Source: JAVVTQ01 sp036653595 (GTDB taxonomy: Bacteria; Bacillota; Clostridia; Oscillospirales; Ruminococcaceae). Taken from it: DNA of 26,891 nt. Of this stretch, positions 22,474 to 26,891 are shown piece by piece. The stretch is from positions 1 through 26,891 of the forward strand of contig JAVVTQ010000022.1 in NCBI GenBank assembly GCA_036653595.1. The letters run 5' to 3'. A program made the position numbers and the translations under genes. The notes beneath the pieces are model-generated. The model did no database searches and was not told the DNA's origin. It saw only the letters and a program-made list of their open reading frames with translations. Each line of letters starts with the position of its first letter. Position 1 is the stretch's first letter.

Positions 22474-23769
22474 ATGACCAGAGAGAAAATCACAAGTGAA
22501 ATCCTCAAGGAATGCTGCGATAAAATTGTTCTGGACAACGGGCTGACCGTTCTTGTCTGTGAGATGAAGGAGAAAAGCGGCGTGTATGCGCTCTACGGCG
22601 CGAAAATCGGGTCGGTCACATCAAAATTTATCCTTGACGGCCACGAAATGACCGCGCCTGCCGGTACAGCACATTTTCTCGAGCACAAGCTGTTTGAGAA
22701 TGAAAATGAAGACGCCTTTGAACTTTTTGCAAAGACCGGCGCATCCGCCAACGCTTTCACTTCTTTTGAAAAGACGTGCTTTGTCTTTTCCACAACGGTA
22801 AACGCGGCCAAGTCACTCGAAATACTCATCAACTTTGTCAGTTCACCACATTTTACAGATAAGACTGTTCAAAAAGAGCAGGGGATAATAGCTCAGGAAA
22901 TTAAAATGTACGACGACAACGCAGATTGGAAAATGCTATTTTCAATGTTCAAATGCCTATACAGCAGCATGCCAATCAGAGAGGACATTGCCGGGACCGT
23001 CGAGAGCATTTCGATGATAACACCGCAGGTGCTTTACGATTGCCACAGAGCCTTCTACAGGCCCGAGAACATGGTGCTTTCGGTTGCGGGAAATATAAGT
23101 GCGGACGAGGTCGCCGCCGTGTGCGAAAAATGCTTTGCCGGGAAAAAGACGGTCAGAACAGAGGTGGAGCTGTGCACTGCTCATGAAAAAAATGAAATTG
23201 TCAGTGACTATTTTGAGTGTGAGATGGAAGTCTCGGCACCGTTTTTTGGCATGGGCTACAAGGAAACTCCCGTTGCACAGAGCGATGAGCAAAAGAAGTG
23301 CTTTATCACCGATATAGCGTTTGAACTTATAGCCGGGGAAACGTCGGAATTTTATCAAAAGCTTTACAATGACGGTCTTGTAAACTCTTCGTTTTCAACG
23401 GAGCAATTTGTCGGCGAGGGATATTTCTGCACGGTTTTCTCAGGTGAAACCGATTATCCAAAAGAGGTCGTCAAAAAGCTCAAAAATCGCATTGAAGAAG
23501 TCAGGTCAAAAAAGATTGACGCAGAGCGCTTTGAGGAATGCAAAAAAGCATTTTTGGGCGAAACAATCTGCGGGTTTGATAATGCCAGAAACGTCGCTTC
23601 GGAATTTGCGGAGGCACACTTTAAAAATCAATCGGGATTTGATATAATCAATGTGCTTGACAGTATTAAAATTGAAGATATAGAAAACGCAATGCAAACA
23701 ATGTTCAGGGATGAGCGCTCGGCTGTGTGCGTGATCAATCCGAAAAAAACAATAGGAGACAACGAATGA
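22474..23769 (+). CDS. M16 family metallopeptidase, YfmH-like
   Basis: The 431-residue protein is the catalytic M16 partner. It has HFLEH (67-71), the inverted zinc motif HxxEH, followed by the third ligand in EQGIIAQEIKMY (E135 or E142), and the typical GASANAFTSFEKTCFVFS segment. The C-terminal half, with GETSEFYQKLYNDGLVNSSFS, is the second M16 domain. It probably cleaves small or unfolded peptides and may work with the YfmF-like partner encoded just before. The ATG follows the previous stop by 1 nt; GGGGGAG within the previous coding end is the ribosome binding site. The stop overlaps the lgt start as ATGA. Confidence 0.9.
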   Translation: MTREKITSEILKECCDKIVLDNGLTVLVCEMKEKSGVYALYGAKIGSVTSKFILDGHEMTAPAGTAHFLEHKLFENENEDAFELFAKTGASANAFTSFEKTCFVFSTTVNAAKSLEILINFVSSPHFTDKTVQKEQGIIAQEIKMYDDNADWKMLFSMFKCLYSSMPIREDIAGTVESISMITPQVLYDCHRAFYRPENMVLSVAGNISADEVAAVCEKCFAGKKTVRTEVELCTAHEKNEIVSDYFECEMEVSAPFFGMGYKETPVAQSDEQKKCFITDIAFELIAGETSEFYQKLYNDGLVNSSFSTEQFVGEGYFCTVFSGETDYPKEVVKKLKNRIEEVRSKKIDAERFEECKKAFLGETICGFDNARNVASEFAEAHFKNQSGFDIINVLDSIKIEDIENAMQTMFRDERSAVCVINPKKTIGDNE

Positions 23770-24839
23770 ACAACGTAAGCTTTCCCAAATTGGGAATAAA
23801 CATCGAGGTGAACCGCGTCGCCTTTAAAATCGGCGGATTTGAGGTTTACTGGTACGGAATTTTGATAGCGCTCGGTTTTCTTTTGGCATTTATTTACGTC
23901 ATGAAAAACGCCAGAAAATTTGGAATCAATTCTGATAAGTTGCTCGATGCCGTAATCATCGGCGCGATTTTCGGCGTAATCGGTGCACGGCTGTATTATG
24001 TTGTATTTGCTCCGGCGGGAGAATTTACTTCGTTTGCCGATGTTCTGAACATGCGCAAAGGCGGCATGGCCTTCTACGGTGCCGTTATTTTCGGCTTTGG
24101 TTCGGGAGTTTTGGGATGTCTTTTGCGCAAGGTCAAAATATTGCCTGCGCTTGATATCGTGTCAATCGGGTTTCTCATTGGGCAGGGCGTTGGCCGTTGG
24201 GGAAACTTTGTAAACCAGGAGGCTTTCGGTTCAAACACATCGCTTCCTTGGGGAATGACCAGCGAGTCCGTTGTCAGCTACCTGACAAGGAGTGCCGCAG
24301 ACCTTGCGGAAAAAGGAATTGTAGTCGACCCGACCATGCCCGTGCATCCGACCTTTTTATACGAGTCCTTGTGGTGTCTGCTGGGAATAATCGTACTTGT
24401 TGCACTGTCTTCAAGGCGCAAATTTGACGGCGAAATTTTTCTTATGTATCTCGCATGGAACGGAGTGGGTAGAGCTGTTATCGAGGGACTTCGCACCGAC
24501 AGTCTCTATATCGGCCGCCTGAGAATATCTCAGGTGCTCGCAATCGCCGGAGCAATCGCCGCAATTGCCGTGATAATTGTGATACGCAGGAAAATCAAGC
24601 GTTCCGGTGATGAAAAATGCTTGATGACATACGTCAAGACCGAGGCGTGGCAAGCGGAAAAAGATGCTATCGACGCAGCAATGGCGGCCGAAAAGCAGAG
24701 AAAAGCAGACAAAAAAGCGGCTAAAACGATGCGCACTGAGGACACAAAGAACGAGGCGTCGGAAATTGCACCCGAGGCAAAGGAGAGCGCGCAAGCTGCC
24801 AATGCCGAGGAATCCCAAAACGGCGAAGACAAGCTATAA
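23766..24839 (+). CDS. lgt: prolipoprotein diacylglyceryl transferase
   Basis: The 357-residue membrane enzyme moves a diacylglyceryl group from phosphatidylglycerol to the lipobox Cys of preprolipoproteins. It shows VYWYGILIALGFL (27-39), the IGARLYYV segment (72-79), RKGGMAFYGA (97-106), the signature GQGVGRWGNFVNQEAFG (139-155), HPTFLYES and RAVIEGLRTDSLYIG. About seven membrane helices are present. The cytoplasmic C-terminal tail, after about residue 280, is unusually long and rich in Lys, Ala and Glu. ATG 23766 is chosen because AGGAG lies 7 nt upstream and the codon overlaps the YfmH stop (ATGA). It is the last gene of the operon. One likely client is the binding lipoprotein of the ABC importer. 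Confidence 0.95.
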   Translation: MNNVSFPKLGINIEVNRVAFKIGGFEVYWYGILIALGFLLAFIYVMKNARKFGINSDKLLDAVIIGAIFGVIGARLYYVVFAPAGEFTSFADVLNMRKGGMAFYGAVIFGFGSGVLGCLLRKVKILPALDIVSIGFLIGQGVGRWGNFVNQEAFGSNTSLPWGMTSESVVSYLTRSAADLAEKGIVVDPTMPVHPTFLYESLWCLLGIIVLVALSSRRKFDGEIFLMYLAWNGVGRAVIEGLRTDSLYIGRLRISQVLAIAGAIAAIAVIIVIRRKIKRSGDEKCLMTYVKTEAWQAEKDAIDAAMAAEKQRKADKKAAKTMRTEDTKNEASEIAPEAKESAQAANAEESQNGEDKL

Positions 24840-24897
24840 AGAGCCTTGTCGTGCGAGCGCGCCTATAAGGGGCATTGAAAATTTAATGATAATTTTG

Positions 24898-24938
24898 AGC
24901 ACACAGAGTGTATTTATGCAATCTGTGTGCTTTTTTTT
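24898..24938 (+). terminator. intrinsic terminator of the aspartate kinase-lgt operon
   Basis: AGCACACAGA (24898-24907) pairs perfectly with TCTGTGTGCT (24922-24931), and eight T follow. It lies 59 nt behind the lgt stop codon. Confidence 0.95.
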
Positions 24939-24966
24939 ACACAGAGCGAAAATAATGAAAACAAAG

Positions 24967-25013
24967 GGCCTTGTCAGCCTGCTGATATGGGAAATCAACA
25001 GGAGAACAAGGCC
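24967..25013. repeat. long interrupted hairpin between lgt and EamA genes
   Basis: GGCCTTGT (24967-24974) pairs with ACAAGGCC (25006-25013), and inside it CCTGCTGAT pairs with ATCAACAGG with one mismatch. No T-tract follows. It lies behind the lgt terminator and before the convergent EamA end. It may be a REP-like element or a small structured RNA. Confidence 0.45.
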
Positions 25014-25062
25014 AACATATTGAGTGCTAAAAGAAAATTGAAATAAAACCGCTATCAGGCAT

Positions 25063-25078
25063 CGCCGAGAAGTCGGCG
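25063..25078 (-). terminator. possible terminator of the EamA gene
   Basis: CGCCGA and TCGGCG form a 6-bp stem around GAAG just after the EamA stop codon. On the minus strand the T-rich part (GGTTTTATTTC) follows only after 12 nt, so it is weak. Confidence 0.35.
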
Positions 25079-25082
25079 GCTG

Positions 25083-25952
25083 TCAGACATCGAGCGAGAC
25101 TGCGTCTGAGGAACGCTTTGCAAGACGCGCGTTGACCGTGCTGTAGAAGAGCACAGCGATTACAACCAATGCGCCTCCTATAATTGCAAAGGCGCCGATG
25201 CTCTCATGGTAGAATACCGCAACCCATATGGGGTTGAGGATTGGCTCGAGAGCCATCAAGAAATTTGCCGTGAGCGCGGGCACGCGTCGTATACCGTATT
25301 CAAATATAATGTATGCAAGCCCGAGCTGAAATGCGCCGAGCACAAGCACGCAAAGTCCAATTTGAACTGAGAACTGAGTTTCTCCCAAAAGCCAAGGCAG
25401 GCCAAAAACAAATCCAATAAAGAACCCCAGCATATTCGAGGAATCGGGGTCTGCATCAGGCAGAGCGTTGAGAAAGACCATTGCACCGAAAAAAAAGCCG
25501 GAAAGTATGGCCAGCGCGTTGCCGAACATGTTTCCAAGGCCGGCATTGTCAAGAAAGCAGAGGAAAATTCCCGCAAAGATTATTGCGAAAGTCAAAACGG
25601 CATATCCGCTGGGTTTGCGCTTGTACTTTATCCAGGTGAAGAGAATAATAAAAATCGGCGAGGTGAACTGAAGCAGAATTGCATTGGCGGAGGTCGTGAG
25701 CTTTGTTGCGCATGAGAACAAAACTGTTGTCAAGAAAAAACACACTCCTGCGGCAATCACGGTTTTGGAGGGCTTGAATTTTACGCTGCGCCTCATTGCA
25801 ATCTTTAGAAGAAGCGCAATTCCGCAGCGCGCGGCGTTGATGGAAAGCGGCGACCACGGGATGAGCTTGATGAAGAGTCCGCCGAGACTCCAAAGAATGG
25901 AGGTGGCAATGATAGCGATGTAGCCTAGAGAAACGTCAGATGTTTTTTTCAC
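25083..25952 (-). CDS. EamA/DMT family transporter
   Basis: The 289-residue membrane protein has ten predicted helices in two EamA repeats. The first contains IAIIATSILWSLGGLFIKLI and ends with LTFAIIFAGIFLCFL; the second contains FGNALAILSGFFFGAMVFLNAL, RRVPALTANFLMALEPILNPIWVAVFYHESIGAFAIIGGALVVIAVL. The PALTANFL...EPILNPIW pattern near the end is typical of the RhaT/EamA drug-metabolite superfamily. Such proteins export or import amino acids, purines or other metabolites; the substrate cannot be predicted. The start codon is GTG, with AGGAT about 11 nt upstream, a weak site. It is a single gene, convergent with the lgt operon. Confidence 0.9.
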   Translation of the reverse strand: MKKTSDVSLGYIAIIATSILWSLGGLFIKLIPWSPLSINAARCGIALLLKIAMRRSVKFKPSKTVIAAGVCFFLTTVLFSCATKLTTSANAILLQFTSPIFIILFTWIKYKRKPSGYAVLTFAIIFAGIFLCFLDNAGLGNMFGNALAILSGFFFGAMVFLNALPDADPDSSNMLGFFIGFVFGLPWLLGETQFSVQIGLCVLVLGAFQLGLAYIIFEYGIRRVPALTANFLMALEPILNPIWVAVFYHESIGAFAIIGGALVVIAVLFYSTVNARLAKRSSDAVSLDV

Positions 25953-26032
25953 TGGGGAGGGTATCCTTTCGAGTAAAATGCTAAATCATATGATATATTA
26001 TAAGAAATGTAAAATCAATAGAAAAAGTCGTA

Positions 26033-26062
26033 TTGACAAAACGTGCGCGACATTGCTATAAT
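26033..26062 (+). promoter_or_regulatory. tRNA operon promoter
   Basis: TTGACA (26033-26038) and TATAAT (26057-26062), both perfect consensus, are separated by 18 nt and lie 30 bp upstream of the first tRNA. Confidence 0.9.
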
Positions 26063-26092
26063 AAATAGCGTCGTCAATAGACAGGGTTATAT

Positions 26093-26166
26093 GCGGGTGT
26101 AGTTCAATGGTAGAACACCAGCCTTCCAAGCTGGATACGTGGGTTCGATTCCCATCACCCGCTCCA
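26093..26166 (+). tRNA. tRNA-Gly (anticodon UCC)
   Basis: Cloverleaf: acceptor GCGGGTG with CACCCGC, D-arm with TAGTTCAATGGTAGAA, anticodon loop CTTCCAA in the CCAGC/GCTGG stem, T-loop GGTTCGATTCC, discriminator T and encoded CCA. The length is 74 nt including CCA. It is followed 17 nt later by tRNA-Arg in the same transcript. Confidence 0.97.
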
Positions 26167-26183
26167 TTGTTCCACATCAATGC

Positions 26184-26260
26184 GCGCCTGTAGCTCAGGC
26201 GGATAGAGCAACTGCCTTCTAAGCAGTGGGCCGGGGGTTCGAGTCCCTCCAGGCGCACCA
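26184..26260 (+). tRNA. tRNA-Arg (anticodon UCU)
   Basis: Cloverleaf: acceptor GCGCCTG with CAGGCGC, D-arm TAGCTCAGGCGGATAGAGCA, anticodon loop CTTCTAA in the ACTGC/GCAGT stem, T-loop GGTTCGAGTCC, discriminator A and encoded CCA. It reads AGA codons. It shares the upstream promoter and the downstream terminator with tRNA-Gly. Confidence 0.97.
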
Positions 26261-26285
26261 TAAAAAATATCTCACAGAAACATTC

Positions 26286-26310
26286 AAACCGCCTTTATCG
26301 GGCGGTTTTT
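26286..26310 (+). terminator. terminator of the tRNA operon
   Basis: AAACCGCC (26286-26293) and GGCGGTTT (26301-26308) form an 8-bp stem with a 7-nt loop, followed by T residues, 25 nt after the tRNA-Arg gene. Confidence 0.9.
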
Positions 26311-26522
26311 GTGTTGTCATCATATTTTATTGACAATCCCTCAGTCTGTTTTCCCGATGCTGATTGCACTGCTTCCGGATAAAAGATGTTCTGAACAATT
26401 AATCTCACTTCATACCACTCGAACAATTGCAATTATGTCCGGGCAAAGACCAAATAATTCGGGTTTTGAATGGCTTATCAAACTCGTGTTTGAACTTGAC
26501 ACAAACATTGCTGCAAGAATTC
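26311..26522. other. intergenic stretch with no recognised feature
   Basis: This part, between the tRNA terminator and the presumed start of the ISL3 remnant, holds one open frame of 75 codons on the plus strand without a ribosome binding site or family resemblance. I see no RNA motif in it. From about 26523 (GGCTCTACACTAAACATTGG) the sequence could be the end of the insertion element, as ISL3 elements often begin GGCTCT. Confidence 0.4.
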
Positions 26523-26549
26523 CGGCTCTACACTAAACATTGGGGTAAA

Positions 26550-26571
26550 TAAAAAAGGAAGCACGATGCTT
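26550..26571 (-). terminator. minus-strand hairpin with T-tract
   Basis: GAAGCA (26557-26562) and TGCTTC (26566-26571) pair around CGA. Read on the minus strand the hairpin is followed by CTTTTTT. No minus-strand gene ends here, so it may belong to the outer end of the element and block incoming transcription. Confidence 0.45.
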
Positions 26572-26640
26572 CAAAATTTTGCAGACTAACGCTACCAATC
26601 CAAAACCCTGCAAGATGAGTAAACGATCATGTTTCACACC

Positions 26641-26891
26641 AAACTTATCGCAAAAGTTCTGGATATGGAACACATGATTTTGAAAGATGCCGTGGCAAAG
26701 CAAAGATTGGAGCATTTTCGGGTTTAGGCTCATATTGCTGTCATACCCGAGTTTGACGCCTGTATTACCATGCTTGCAAACTGGCAGCGCAACATACTCA
26801 ACGCCTTCGACTGCCCATATTAAAAACGGCTCCACCGAAGGCTGCAACAACACTATCACGGTTCTAAAGCCAAGGTTCTAAAGCCAAGGTT
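26641..26891 (+). pseudogene. decayed ISL3-family transposase, C-terminal fragment
   Basis: In one plus-strand frame the segment reads KLIAKVLDMEHMILKDAVAKQRLEHFRV, stop, AHIAVIPEFDACITMLANW, then QRNILNAFDCPY. After a one-base frame change it reads IKNGSTEGCNNTITVLKPRF. This is the C-terminal part of ISL3 (IS204/IS1001/IS1096/IS1165) transposases, whose end reads W...ILNSF..PYTNG.TEG.NN.IKVLKR..YG. The conserved Glu of the DDE triad (STEGCNN) is present. The in-frame TAG and the frameshift make it inactive, and the N-terminal two thirds are missing, so internal deletion is likely. The window ends before the natural C-terminus (YGYRNF...). Confidence 0.75.
26860..26891. repeat. 14-bp tandem repeat at the window end
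   Basis: GGTTCTAAAGCCAA occurs at 26860-26873 and 26874-26887, followed by GGTT of a third copy at the last base. It falls inside the transposase remnant right after the VLKP codons, where the family would continue differently. It may be a short duplication or a sign of an assembly edge. Confidence 0.7.

Noticed and set aside
24957..25023. 22-codon open frame starting MKTKGLVSLLIWE
   Set aside because: No ribosome binding site, and it coincides with the long hairpin, which explains the open frame.
26533..26859. 108-codon minus-strand frame
   Set aside because: It is antisense to the ISL3 remnant, whose family motifs are on the plus strand; the protein resembles nothing.
1..26891. CRISPR arrays, toxin-antitoxin or phage defence modules
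   Set aside because: No regularly spaced direct repeats and no protein with motifs of such systems were found on either strand.

Overview
This window looks like a chromosomal segment of an anaerobic, low-to-middle GC Gram-positive bacterium of the class Clostridia, probably a gut Oscillospiraceae/Christensenellales-type lineage. The basis is strong AGGAGG-type ribosome binding sites with frequent TTG/GTG starts, a lysine (L-box) riboswitch, a FeoB-associated Cys-rich small protein, a YfmF/YfmH peptidase pair next to lgt, and tRNA genes with encoded CCA. The exact taxon cannot be fixed from sequence reading alone. There is no CRISPR array, prophage or intact mobile element, only two decayed transposase remnants.

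Layout. 0.1-4.3 kb (minus strand): a flavin reductase-like protein, a zinc-ribbon membrane protein, a 46-residue basic protein, a decayed Y1/HUH transposase, the rRNA uracil methyltransferase gene and a DtxR/MntR-type regulator. Divergent from the regulator is an orphan FeoB-associated Cys-rich protein; a 20-bp inverted repeat overlaps the regulator promoter. 4.7-7.4 kb (minus): a two-gene operon of an E2/CAT-fold acyltransferase-like protein that lacks the catalytic His pair, and an acyl-CoA/AMP ligase. 7.4-10.2 kb (minus): a polar amino acid ABC importer (binding lipoprotein, permease, ATPase) preceded by a complete lysine riboswitch with a terminator/antiterminator switch, so it is predicted to be a lysine importer. 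10.45-11.3 kb (minus): a thioredoxin reductase-like flavoprotein with CAVC but without the normal NADPH-binding motifs.

11.6-16.6 kb (plus): the most unusual part. It is a tight five-gene operon in which two paralogous tandem SCP2-like proteins flank a class III aminotransferase (GSA aminomutase-like) and a split transketolase. It is driven by an extended -10 promoter followed by a structured 5' leader. I know no described pathway with this gene set.

16.9-19.8 kb: a PAP2-family membrane protein, an MscS channel (minus) and an Mbeg1/DUF2974-like alpha/beta hydrolase. 20.0-24.9 kb (plus): aspartate kinase, YfmF-like and YfmH-like M16 proteins and Lgt, translationally coupled or nearly so, closed by a strong terminator. 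25.1-26.0 kb (minus): an EamA transporter. 26.0-26.3 kb (plus): tRNA-Gly(UCC) and tRNA-Arg(UCU) behind a perfect consensus promoter, then a terminator. The window ends in a decayed ISL3-family transposase fragment.

Two lysine-related loci are present (riboswitch-controlled importer and aspartate kinase), but only the importer has a riboswitch. All family assignments are from motif reading; no database search was run.
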